From Prosopocoilus inquinatus (Eukaryota; Arthropoda; Insecta; Coleoptera; Lucanidae), in the NCBI GenBank assembly GCA_036172665.1, contig JAYKNF010000022.1, forward strand, positions 248,001 to 312,000: a stretch of 64,000 nt of DNA. The letters run 5' to 3'. How positions within the stretch are numbered: position 1 is the stretch's first letter; every line of letters begins with the position of its first letter. Position numbers and translations under genes: made by a program. The notes under the pieces are model-generated. The model did not search any database. It saw only the letters and a program-made list of their open reading frames with translations, and was not told where the DNA came from. Positions 41,201-52,808 of this stretch are shown here, piece after piece.

Positions 41201-42506
41201 TAATACGTGTTGTTTCGTTTAAAACTATTTCCAGCTTCTGCTGCGTCCGAAAATTTCGTATCTCATATCAGAGTTACTGGAGTCCATCGAAACGTCAAAT
41301 AACATAGTAGATAAGTAAGGATCGATTAGATACATCACAGGAACAACGCTAATACGTGTTGTTTCGTTCAAAACTATTTCCAGCTTCTGCTGCGTCCGAG
41401 AACTTTGTATCTCACATCAGAGTTACTTTAGTCCATTCAAACGTCAAATAACATGCTAGATAAGTAAGGATCTATTAGATACATCACAGGAACAACGCTA
41501 ATACGTGTTGTTTCGTTCAAAACTATTTCCAGCTTCTGCTGCGTCCGAGAACTTTGTATCTCACATCAGAGTTACTTTAGTCCATTCAAACGTCAAATAA
41601 CATGCTAGATAAGTAAGGATCTATTAGATACATCACAGGAACAACGCTAATACGTGTTGTTTCGTTTAAAACTATTTCCAGCTCCTGCTGCGTCCAAAAA
41701 CTTCGTATCTCACATCAGAATTACTAGAGTCCATCGAAACGTCAAATAACATGATAGATGAGTAAGGATCGATTAGATACATCACAGGAACAACGCTAAT
41801 GCGTGTTGTTTCGTTTAAAACTATTTCCATCTTCTGCTGCGTCCGAAAATATCGTATCTCACTTCAGAGTTACTGGAGTCCATCGAAACGTCAAATAACA
41901 TAGTAGATAAGTAAGGATCGATTAGATACATCACAGGAACAACGCTAATACGTGTTGTTTCGTTCAAAACTATTTCCAGCTTCTGCTGCGTCCGAGAACT
42001 TTGTATCTCACATCAGAGTTACTTTAGTCCATTCAAACGTCAAATAACATGCTAGATAAGTAAGGATCTATTAGATACATCACAGGAACAACGCTAATAT
42101 GTGTTGTTTCGTTTAAAACTATTTCCAGCTCCTGCTGCGTCCAAAAACTTCGTATCTCACATCAGAGTTACTGGAGTCCATCGAAACGACAAATAACATG
42201 ATAGATAAGTAAGGATCGATTAGATACAGCACAGGAACAACGCTAATACGTGTTGTTTCGTTTAAAACTATTTCCAGCTTCTGCTGCGTCCGAAAATTTC
42301 GTATCTCACATCAGAGTTACTGGAGTCCATCGAAACGTCAAATATCATAGTAGATAATTAAGGATCGATTAGATACATCACAGGAACAACGCTAATACGT
42401 GTTGTTTCGTTCAAAACTATTTCCAGCTTCTGCTGCGTCCGAGAACTTTGTATCTCATATCAGAGTTACTTTAGTCCATTCAAACGTCAAATAACATGCT
42501 AGATAA
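35204..42506 (+). repeat. Super-HOR copy B (49 monomers, 7303 bp)
   Basis: This is a tandem twin of 27901-35203. About fifteen private variants were compared at an offset of 7303 bp and all are shared. They include ACTGTAGTCC, CTAATTCGTG, AGTAAGAATCG, CAGCTTTTGCTG, GAGTAGATCG, AAACAATTTCC, GATAATTAAGG, CTCCTCCTGCG, CGAAATGTC, CGAAAGGTC, GGAATATAGC, CGTGTTTTTTCG, CACAGTAAC, CACAGAAAC and AAATATCATAG. I found no difference in the positions checked, but did not align every base. After 42506 the sequence continues as gamma-prime (CTATTAG) instead of restarting the unit. Confidence 0.9.
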
Positions 42507-43620
42507 GTAAGGATCTATTAGATACATCACAGGAACAACGCTAATACGTGTTGTTTCGTTTAAAACTATTTCCAGCTCCTGCTGCGTCCAAAAACTTCGT
42601 ATCTCACCTCAGAATTACTAGAGTCCATCGAAACGTCAAATAACATGATAGATGAGTAAGGATCGATTAGATACATCACAGGAACAACGCTAATGCGTGT
42701 TGTTTCGTTTAAAACTATTTCCAGCTTCTGCTGCGTCCGAAAATTTCGTATCTCACATCAGAGTTACTGGAGTCCATCGAAACGACAAATAACATAGTAG
42801 ATAAGTAAGAATCGATTAGATACATCACAGGAACAACGCTAATACGTGTTGTTTCGTTTAAAACTATTTCCAGCTCCTGCTACGTCCAAAAACTTTGTAT
42901 CTCACATCAGAGTTACTGGAGTCCATCCAAACGTAAAATAACATGATAGATGAGTAAGGATCGATTAGATACATCACAGGAACAACGCTAATGCGTGTTG
43001 TTTCGTTTAAAACTATTTCCAGCTTCTCTTCGAAACGACAAATAACATGATAGATAAGTAAGGATCGATTAGATACATCACAGGAACATCGCTAATGCGT
43101 GTTGTTTCGTTTAAAACTATTTCCAGCTTCTGCTGCGTCCGAAAATTTCGTATCTCACATCATAGTTAATGGAGTCCATCGAAACGTCAAATAACATAGT
43201 AGATAAGTAAGGATCGATTAGATACATCACAGGAACAACGCTAATGCGTGTTGTTTCGTTTAATACTATTTCCAGATTCTGCTGCGTCCGAAAATTTCGT
43301 ATCTCACATCATAGTTAATGGAGTCCATCGAAACGTCAAATAACATGATAGATGAGTAAGGATCGATAAGATACATCACAGGAACAACGCTAATGCGTGT
43401 TGTTTCATTTAAAACTATTTGCAGCTTCTGCTGCGTCCGATAAACTTTTTATCTCACATCAGAGTTACTGGAGTCCATCCAAACGTCAAATAACATGATA
43501 GATGAGTAAGGATCGATTAGATACATCACAGGAACAACGCTAATACGTGTTGTTTCGTTTAAAACTATTTCCAGCTCCTGCTGCGTCCAAAAATTTCGTA
43601 TCTCACATCAGAGTTACTGG
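39791..43620 (+). repeat. 3.83-kb unit, copy C1 (overlaps super-HOR copy B)
   Basis: This unit of 26 monomers is 3830 bp long: 25 x 149, plus one 104-bp truncated monomer, plus one extra base from GATAAAC at 43439. Its first 2.7 kb is the end of super-HOR copy B. The remainder (42507-43620) carries the rare CACCTCAGAAT (42597), AGTAAGAATCG and CTGCTACGTCC variants and the 45-bp deletion. It is followed by a second copy starting at 43621. Confidence 0.8.
42920..43172 (+). repeat. Monomer pair with 45-bp deletion (copy in C1)
   Basis: Two monomers occupy 253 bp instead of 298. The sequence passes from CCAGCTTCT (ending at 43027) straight to CTTCGAAACGAC, so the TGCTGCG block, the variable block, TTACTGG and the AGTCC landmark are lost. 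The local repeat spacing across the deletion is 104 bp. The 83-97 motif and the dyad are intact on both sides. This and its copy at 46749-47001 are the only large deletions I found. Confidence 0.9.
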
Positions 43621-46600
43621 AGTCCATCGAAACGTCAAATAACATAGTAGATAAGTAAGGATCGATTAGATACATCACAGGAACAACGCTAATACGTGTT
43701 GTTTCGTTCAAAACTATTTCCAGCTTCTGCTGCGTCCGAGAACTTTGTATCTCACATCAGAGTTACTTTAGTCCATTCAAACGTCAAATAACATGCTAGA
43801 TAAGTAAGGATCTATTAGATACATCACAGGAACAACGCTAATACGTGTTGTTTCGTTCAAAACTATTTCCAGCTTCTGCTGCGTCCGAGAACTTTGTATC
43901 TCACATCAGAGTTACTTTAGTCCATTCAAACGTCAAATAACATGCTAGATAAGTAAGGATCTATTAGATACATCACAGGAACAACGCTAATACGTGTTGT
44001 TTCGTTTAAAACTATTTCCAGCTCCTGCTGCGTCCAAAAACTTCGTATCTCACATCAGAATTACTAGAGTCCATCGAAACGTCAAATAACATGATAGATG
44101 AGTAAGGATCGATTAGATACATCACAGGAACAACGCTAATGCGTGTTGTTTCGTTTAAAACTATTTCCATCTTCTGCTGCGTCCGAAAATATCGTATCTC
44201 ACTTCAGAGATACTGGAGTCCATCGAAACGTCAAATAACATAGTAGATAAGTAAGGATCGATTAGATACATCACAGGAACAACGCTAATACGTGTTGTTT
44301 CGTTCAAAACTATTTCCAGCTTCTGCTGCGTCCGAGAACTTTGTATCTCACATCAGAGTTACTTTAGTCCATTCAAACGTCAAATAACATGCTAGATAAG
44401 TAAGGATCTATTAGATACATCACAGGAACAACGCTAATATGTGTTGTTTCGTTTAAAACTATTTCCAGCTCCTGCTGCGTCCAAAAACTTCGTATCTCAC
44501 ATCAGAGTTACTGGAGTCCATCGAAACGACAAATAACATGATAGATAAGTAAGGATCGATTAGATACAGCACAGGAACAACGCTAATACGTGTTGTTTCG
44601 TTTAAAACTATTTCCAGCTTCTGCTGCGTGCGAAAATTTCGTATCTCACTTCAGAGTTACTGGAGTCCATCGAAATGTCAAATAACATAGTAGATAAGTA
44701 AGGATCGATTAGATACATCACAGGAACAACGCTAATACGTGTTGTTTCATTCAAAACTATTTCCAGCTTCTGCTGCGTCCGAGAACTTTGTATCTCACAT
44801 CAGAGTTACTTTAGTCCATTCAAACGTCAAATAACATGCTAGATAAGTAAGGATCTATTAGATACATCACAGGAACAACGCTAATATGTGTTGTTTCGTT
44901 TAAAACTATTTCCAGCTCCTGCTGCGTCCAAAAACTTCGTATCTCACATCAGAGTTACTGGAGTCCATCGAAACGACAAATAACATGATAGATAAGTAAG
45001 GATCGATTAGATACATCACAGGAACAACGCTAATACGTGTTACTTCGTTTAAAACTATTTCCAGCTTCTGCTGCGTCCGAAAATTTCGTATCTCACATCA
45101 GAGTTACTGGAGTCCATCGAAACGTCAAATAACATAGTAGATAAGTAAGGATCGATTAGATACATCACAGGAACAACGCTAATACGTGTTGTTTCCTTCA
45201 AAACTATTTCCAGCTTCTGCTGCGTCCGAGAACTTTGTATCTCACATCAGAGTTACTTTAGTCCATTCAAACGTCAAATAACATGCTAGATAAGTAAGGA
45301 TCAATTAGATACATCACAGGAACAACGCTAATACGTGTTGTTTCGTTCAAAACTATTTCCAGCTTCTGCTGCGTCCGAGAACTTTGTATCTCACATCAGA
45401 GTTACTTTAGTCCATTCAAACGTCAAATAACATGCTAGATAAGTAAGGATCTATTAGATACATCACAGGAACAACGCTAATACGTGTTGTTTCGTTTAAA
45501 ACTATTTCCAGCTCCTGCTGCGTCCAAAAACTTCGTATCTCACATCAGAATTACTAGAGTCCATCGAAACGTCAAATAACATGATAGATGAGTAAGGATC
45601 GATTAGATACATCACAGGAACAACGCTAATGCGTGTTGTTTCGTTTAAAACTATTTCCATCTTCTGCTGCGTCCGAAAATATCGTATCTCACTTCAGAGT
45701 TACTGGAGTCCATCGAAACGTCAAATAACATAGTAGATAAGTAAGGATCGATTAGATACATCACAGGAACAACGCTAATACGTGTTGTTTCGTTCAAAAC
45801 TATTTCCAGCTTCTGCTGCGTCCGAGAACTTTGTATCTCACATCAGAGTTACTTTAGTCCATTCAAACGTCAAATAACATGCTAGATAAGTAAGGATCTA
45901 TTAGATACATCACAGGAACAACGCTAATATGTGTTGTTTCGTTTAAAACTATTTCCAGCTCCTGCTGCGTCCAAAAACTTCGTATCTCACATCAGAGTTA
46001 CTGGAGTCCATCGAAACGACAAATAACATGATAGATAAGTAAGGATCGATTAGATACAGCACAGGAACAACGCTAATACGTGTTGTTTCGTTTAAAACTA
46101 TTTCCAGCTTCTGCTGCGTCCGAAAATTTCGTATCTCACATCAGAGTTACTGGAGTCCATCGAAACGTCAAATAACATAGTAGATAATTAAGGATCGATT
46201 AGATACATCACAGGAACAACGCTAATACGTGTTGTTTCGTTCAAAACTATTTCCAGCTTCTGCTGCGTCCGAGAACTTTGTATCTCACATCAGAGTTACT
46301 TTAGTCCATTCAAACGTCAAATAACATGCTAGATAAGTAAGGATCTATTAGATACATCACAGGAACAACGCTAATACGTGCTCTTTCGTTTAAAACTATT
46401 TCCAGCTCCTGCTGCGTCCAAAAACTTCGTATCTCACCTCAGAATTACTAGAGTCCATCGAAACGTCAAATAACATGATAGATGAGTAAGGATCGATTAG
46501 ATACATCACAGGAACAACGCTAATGCGTGTTGTTTCGTTTAAAACTATTTCCAGCTTCTGCTGCGTCCGAAAATTTCGTATCTCACATCAGAGTTACTGG

Positions 46601-47449
46601 AGTCCATCGAAACGACAAATAACATAGTAGATAAGTAAGAATCGATTAGATACATCACAGGAACACGCTAATACGTGTTGTTTCGTTTAAAACTATTTCC
46701 AGCTCCTGCTACGTCCAAAAACTTTGTATCTCACATCAGAGTTACTGGAGTCCATCCAAACGTAAAATAACATGATAGATGAGTAAGGATCGATTAGATA
46801 CATCACAGGAACAACGCTAATGCGTGTTGTTTCGTTTAAAACTATTTCCAGCTTCTCTTCGAAACGACAAATAACATGATAGATAAGTAAGGATCGATTA
46901 GATACATCACAGGAACATCGCTAATGCGTGTTGTTTCGTTTAAAACTATTTCCAGCTTCTGCTGCGTCCGAAAATTTCGTATCTCACATCATAGTTAATG
47001 GAGTCCATCGAAACGTCAAATAACATAGTAGATAAGTAAGGATCGATTAGATACATCACAGGAACAACGCTAATGCGTGTTGTTTCGTTTAAAACTATTT
47101 CCAGATTCTGCTGCGTCCGAAAATTTCGTATCTCACATCATAGTTAATGGAGTCCATCGAAACGTCAAATAACATGATAGATGAGTAAGGATCGATAAGA
47201 TACATCACAGGAACAACGCTAATGCGTGTTGTTTCATTTAAAACTATTTGCAGCTTCTGCTGCGTCCGATAAACTTTGTATCTCACATCAGAGTTACTGG
47301 AGTCCATCCAAACTTCAAATAACATGATAGATGAGTAAGGATCGATTAGATACATCACAGGAACAACGCTAATACGTGTTGTTTCGTTTAAAACTATTTC
47401 CAGCTCCTGCTGCGTCCAAAAACTTCGTATCTCACATCAGAATTACTAG
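43621..47449 (+). repeat. 3.83-kb unit, copy C2
   Basis: This is the tandem copy of C1 at offset 3830, falling to 3829 after a 1-base loss in GGAACACGCT (about 46664). It shares CACCTCAGAAT (46427), the truncated monomer, and the CTGCTACGTCC and AGTAAGAATCG monomers. It lacks several variants found in both super-HOR copies A and B: CATCTGAG, CACAGAAAC, CATATCAG and AAATATCATAG are all the common form here. Private changes of its own include GATCAATTAG (45300), TGTTACTTCG (about 45038) and CGTGCTCTTTCG (46376). Confidence 0.8.
46749..47001 (+). repeat. Monomer pair with the same 45-bp deletion (copy in C2)
   Basis: The identical junction, AGCTTCT followed by CTTCGAAACG, lies at 46856/46857, 3829 bp after the first. 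Sharing one breakpoint means one deletion event that was later duplicated as part of the 3.83-kb unit. Confidence 0.9.
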
Positions 47450-48492
47450 AGTCCATCGAAACGTCAAATAACATGATAGATGAGTAAGGATCGATTAGAT
47501 ACATCACAGGAACAACGCTAATACGTGTTGTTTCATTCAAAACTATTTCCAGCTCCTGCTGCGTCCAAAAACTTCGTATCTCACATCAGAGTTACTGGAG
47601 TCCATCGAAACGACAAATAACATGATAGATAAGTAAGGATCGATTAGATACAGCACAGGAACAACGCTAATACGTGTTGTTTCGTTTAAAACTATTTCCA
47701 GCTTCTGCTGCGTCCGAAAATTTCGTATCTCACATCAGAGTTACTGGAGTCCATCGAAACGTCAAATAACATAGTAGATAAGTAAGGATCGATTAGATAC
47801 ATCACAGGAACAACGCTAATACGTGTTGTTTCGTTCAAAACTATTTCCAGCTTCTGCTGCGTCCGAGAACTTTGTATCTCACATCAGAGTTACTTTAGTC
47901 CATTCAAACGTCAAATAACATGCTAGATAAGTAAGGATCTATTAGATATATCACAGGAACAACGCTAATACGTGTTGTTTCGTTTAAAACTATTTCCAGT
48001 TCCTGCTGCGTCCAAAAACTTCGTATCTCACATCAGAATTACTAGAGTCCATCGAAACGTCAAATAACATGATAGATGAGTAAGGATCGATTAGATACAT
48101 CACAGGAACAACGCTAATGCGTGTTGTTTCGTTTAAAACTATTTCCAGCTTCTGCTGCGTCCGAAAATTTCGTATCTCACATCAGAGTTACTGGAGTCCA
48201 TCGAAACGTCAAATAACATAGTAGATAAGTAAGGATCGATTAGATACATCACAGGAACAACGCTAATGCGTGTTGTTTCGTTTAAAACTATTTCCAGCTC
48301 CTGCTGCGTCCAAAAACTTTGTATCTCACATCAGAGTTACTGGAGTCCATCCAAACGTAGAATAACATGATAGATGAGTAAGGATCGATTAGATACATCA
48401 CAGGAACATAGCTAATGTGTGTTGTTTCGTTTTAAACTATTTCCAGCTTCTGCTGCGTCCAAAAACTTCGTATCTCACATCAGAATTACTAG
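47450..48492 (+). repeat. 7-monomer HOR unit (1043 bp) with hybrid first monomer
   Basis: The order is hybrid (47450), delta, beta, gamma-prime, alpha, beta2, epsilon. The first monomer starts as alpha (after TTACTAG) but has AATACG with TTCATTCAAAAC and ends as gamma (CTCCTG, CCAAAAACTTCG). It therefore looks like the fusion point where beta and gamma were lost from a 9-monomer unit. Confidence 0.75.
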
Positions 48493-49833
48493 AGTCCATC
48501 GAAACGTCAAATAACATGATAGATGAGTAAGGATCGATTAGATACATCACAGGAACAACGCTAATGCGTGTTGTTTCGTTTAAAACTATTTCCAGCTTCT
48601 GCTGCGTCCGAAAATTTCGTATCTCACTTCAGAGTTACTGGAGTCCATCGAAACGTCAAATAACATAGTAGATAAGTAAGGATCGATTAGATACATCACA
48701 GGAACAACGCTAATACGTGTTGTTTCTTTCAAAACTATTTCCAGCTTCTGCTGCGTCCGAGAATTTTGTATCTCACATCAGAGTTACTTTAGTCCATTCA
48801 AACGTCAAATAACATGCTAGATAAGTAAGGATCTATTAGATACATCACAGGAACAACGCTAATATGTGTTGTTTCGTTTAAAACTATTTCCAGCTCCTGC
48901 TGCGTCCAAAAACTTCGTATCTCACATCAGAGTTACTGGAGTCCATCGAAACGACAAATAACATGATAGATAAGTAAGGATCGATTAGATACAGCACAGG
49001 AACAACGCTAATATGTGTTGTTTCGTTTAAAACTATTTCCAGCTTCTGCTGCGTCCGAAAATTTCTTATCTCACATCAGAGTTACTGGAGTCCATCGAAA
49101 CGTCAAATAACATAGTAGATAAGTAAGGATCGATTAGATACATCACAGGAACAACGCTAATACGTGTTGTTTCGTTCAAAACTATTTCCAGCTTCTGCTG
49201 CGTCCGAGAACTTTGTATCTCACATCAGAGTTACTTTAGTCCATTCAAACGTCAAATAACATGCTAGATAAGTAAGGATCTATTAGATACATCACAGGAA
49301 CAACGCTAATACTTGTTGTTTCGTTTAAAACTATTTCCAGCTCCTGCTGCGTCCAAAAACTTCGTATCTCACATCAGAATTACTAGAGTCCATCGAAACG
49401 TCAAATAACATGATAGATGAGTAAGGATCGATTAGATACATCACAGGAACAACGCTAATGCGTGTTGTTTCGTTTAAAACTATTTCCAGCTTCTGCTGCG
49501 TCCGAAAATTTCGTATCTCACATCAGAGTTACTGGAGTCCATCGAAACGTCAAATAACATAGTAGATAAGTAAGGATCGATTAGATACATCACAGGAACA
49601 ACGCTAATGCGTGTTGTTTCGTTTAAAACTATTTCCAGCTCCTGCTGCGTCCAAAAACTTTGTATCTCACATCAGAGTTACTGGAGTCCATCCAAAGGTA
49701 AAATAACATGATAGATGAGTAAGGATCGATTAGATACATCACAGGAACATAGCTAATGCGTGTTGTTTCGTTTTAAACTATTTCCAGCTTCTGCTGCGTC
49801 CAAAAACTTCGTATCTCACATCAGAATTACTAG
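48493..49833 (+). repeat. Complete 9-monomer HOR unit (1341 bp)
   Basis: This is the clearest full HOR: alpha (48493), beta, gamma, delta, beta, gamma-prime, alpha, beta2, epsilon. The next unit starts at 49834, exactly 9 x 149 bp later. Its epsilon pair is marked by GGAACATAGCTAATG (48402 and 49743). I take this as the reference unit from which the 10-, 7- and 6-monomer versions differ by gain or loss of whole monomers. Confidence 0.85.
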
Positions 49834-50722
49834 AGTCCATCGAAACGTCAAATAACATGATAGATGAGTAGTAAGGATCGATTAGAGACATCACAGGAAC
49901 AACGCTAATGCGTGTTGTTTCGTTTAAAACTATTTCCAGCTTCTGCTGCGTCCGAAAATTTCGTATCTCACTGCAGAGTTACTGGAGTCCATCGAAACGT
50001 CAAATAACATAGTAGATAAGTAAGGATCGATTAGATACATCACAGGAACAACGCTAATACGTGTTCAAAACTATTTCCAGCTTCTGCTGCGTCCGAGAAC
50101 TTTGTATCTCACATCAGAGTTACTTTAGTCCATTCAAACGTCAAATAACATGCTAGATAAGTAAGGATCTATTAGATACATCACAGGAACAACGCTAATA
50201 CGTGTTGTTTCGTTTAAAACTATTTCCAGCTCCTGCTGCGTCCAAAAACTTCGTATCGCACATCAGAATTACTAGAGTCCATCGAAACGTCAAATAACAT
50301 GATAGATGAGTAAGGATCGATTAGATACATCACAGGAACAGCGCTAATGCGTGTTGTTTCGTTTAAAACTATTTCCAGCTTCTGCTGCGTCCGAAAATTT
50401 CGTATCTCACATCAGAGTTACTGGAGTCCATCGAAACGTCAAATAACATAGTAGATAAGTAAGGATCGATTAGATACATCACAGGAACAACGCTAATGCG
50501 TGTTGTTTCGTTTAAAACTATTTCCAGCTCCTGCTGCGTCCAAAAACTTTGTATCTCACATCAGAGTTACTGGAGTCCATCCAAACGTAGAATAACATGA
50601 TAGATGAGTAAGGATCGATTAGATACATCACAGGAACATAGCTAATGTGTGTTGTTTCGTTTTAAACTATTTCCAGCATCTGCTGCGTCCAAAAACTTCG
50701 TATCTCACATCAGAATTACTAG
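49834..50722 (+). repeat. 6-monomer HOR unit (889 bp) with two indel monomers
   Basis: The order is alpha, beta, gamma-prime, alpha, beta2, epsilon, that is the 9-monomer unit without gamma, delta and one beta. Its length is 6 x 149 minus 5. The first monomer (49834-49985) is 152 bp because GTA is duplicated in GATGAGTAGTAAGG at about 49867. The second (49986-50126) is 141 bp because 8 bp are missing in CGTGTTCAAAAC (50060-50071). Its epsilon carries the rare CGTAGAATAAC also found at 48357. Confidence 0.85.
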
Positions 50723-50871
50723 AGTCCATCGAAACGTCAAATAACATGATAGATGAGTAAGGATCGATTAGATACATCACAGGAACAACGCTAATACGTG
50801 TTGTTTCGTTTAAAACTATTTCCAGCTCCTGCTGCGTCCAAAAACTTCGTATCTCACATCAGAGTTACTGG

Positions 50872-52808
50872 AGTCCATCGAAACGACAAATAACATAGTA
50901 GGTAAGTAAGGATCGATTAGATACAGCACAGGAACAACGCTAATACGTGCTGTTTCGTTTAAAACTATTTAAAGCTTCTGCTGCGTCCGAAAATTTCGTA
51001 TCTCACATCAGAGTTACTGGAGTCCATCGAAACGTCAAATAACATAGTAGATAAGTAAGGATCGATTAGATACATCACAGGAACAACGCTAATGCGTGTT
51101 GTTTCGTTTAAAACTATTTCCAGCTCCTGCTGCGTCCAAAAACTTTGTATCTCGCATCAGAGTTACTGGAGTCCATCCAAACGTAAAATAACATGATAGA
51201 TGAGTAAGGATCGATTAGATACATCACAGGAACATAGCTAATGCGTGTTGTTTCGTTTTAAACTATTTCCAGCTTCTGCTGCGTCCGAAAACGTCGTATC
51301 TAACATCAGAGTTACTGGAGTCCATCGAAACGACAAATAACATGATAGATAAGTAAGGATCGATTAGATACATCACAGGAACAACGCTAATACGTGTTGT
51401 TTCGTTTAAAACTATTTCCAGCTCCTGCTACGTCCAAAAACTTTGTATCTCACATCAGAGTTACTGGAGTCCATCCAAACGTAAAATAACATGATAGATG
51501 AGTAAGGATCGATTAGATACATCACAGGAACAACGCTAATGCGTGTTGTTTCGTTTAAAACTATTTCCAGCTTCTGCTGCGTCCGAAAATTTCGTATCTC
51601 ACATCAAAGTTACTGGAGTCCATCCAAACGTCAAATAACATGTTAGATAAGTAAGGATCGTTTAGATACATCACAGGAACAACGCTAATACGTGTTGTTT
51701 CGTTTAAAACTATTTCCAGCTCCTGCTGCGTCCAAAAACTTCGTATCTCACATCAGAATTACTGGAGTCCATCCAAACGTCAAATAACATGATAGATGAG
51801 TAAGGATCGATTAGATACATCACAGGAACAACGCTAATACGTGTTGTTTCGTTTAAAACTATTTCCAGTTTCTGCTGCGTCCAAAAACTTCGTATCTCAC
51901 ATCAGAATTACTAGAGTCCATCGAAACGTCAAATAACATGATAGATGAGTAAGGATCGATTAGATACATCACAGGAACAACGCTAATGCGTGTTGTTTCG
52001 TTTAAAACTATTTCCAGCTTCTGCTGCGTCCGAAAATTTCGTATCTCACATCAGAGTTACTGGAGTCCATCGAAACTTCAAATAACATAGTAGATAAGTA
52101 AGGATCGATTAGATACATCACAGGAACAACGCTAATGCGTGTTGTTTCGTTTAAAACTATTTCCAGCTCCTGCTGCGTCCAAAAACTTTGTATCTCACAT
52201 CAGAGTTACTGGAGTCCGTCCAAACGTAAAATAACATGATAGATGAGTAAGGATCGATTAGATACATCACAGGAACATAGCTAATGCGTGTTGTTTCGTT
52301 TTAAACTATTTCCAGCTTCTGCTGCGTCCAAAAACTTCGTATCTCACATCAGAATTACTAGAGTCCATCGAAACGTCAAATAACATGATAGATGAGTAAG
52401 GATCGATTAGATACATCACAGGAACAACGCTAATGCGTGTTGTTTCGTTTAAAACTATTTCCAGCTTCTGCTGCGTCCGAAAATTTCGTATATCACTTCA
52501 GAGTTACTGGAGTCCATCGAAACGTCAAATAACATAGTAGATAAGTAAGGATCGATTAGATACATCACAGGAACAACGCTAATACGTGTTGTTTCGTTCA
52601 AAACTATTTCCAGCTTCTGCTGCGTCCGAGAACTTTGTATCTCACATCAGAGTTACTTTAGTCCATTCAAACGTCAAATAACATGCTAGATAAGTAAGGA
52701 TCTATTAGATACATCACAGGAACAACGCTAATATGTGTTGTTTCGTTTAAAACTATTTCCAGCTCCTGCTGCGTCCAAAAACTTCGTATCTCACATCAGA
52801 GTTACTGG
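50872..52808 (+). repeat. 13-monomer HOR unit (1937 bp)
   Basis: The unit begins with a delta monomer carrying the rare ACTATTTAAAGC (50971) and recurs 1937 bp later (52908). Monomers in order: delta, beta2, epsilon with CCGAAAACGTCG, a CTGCTACGTCC monomer, a CGTAAAATAAC monomer, a CATGTTAG monomer with GATCGTTTAG, an alpha-like monomer with CAGTTTCTG, alpha, beta2, epsilon, alpha, beta, gamma. It mixes core HOR classes with classes seen in the right flank. The monomer at 50723-50871 before it is an alpha/gamma-prime hybrid. Confidence 0.75.
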
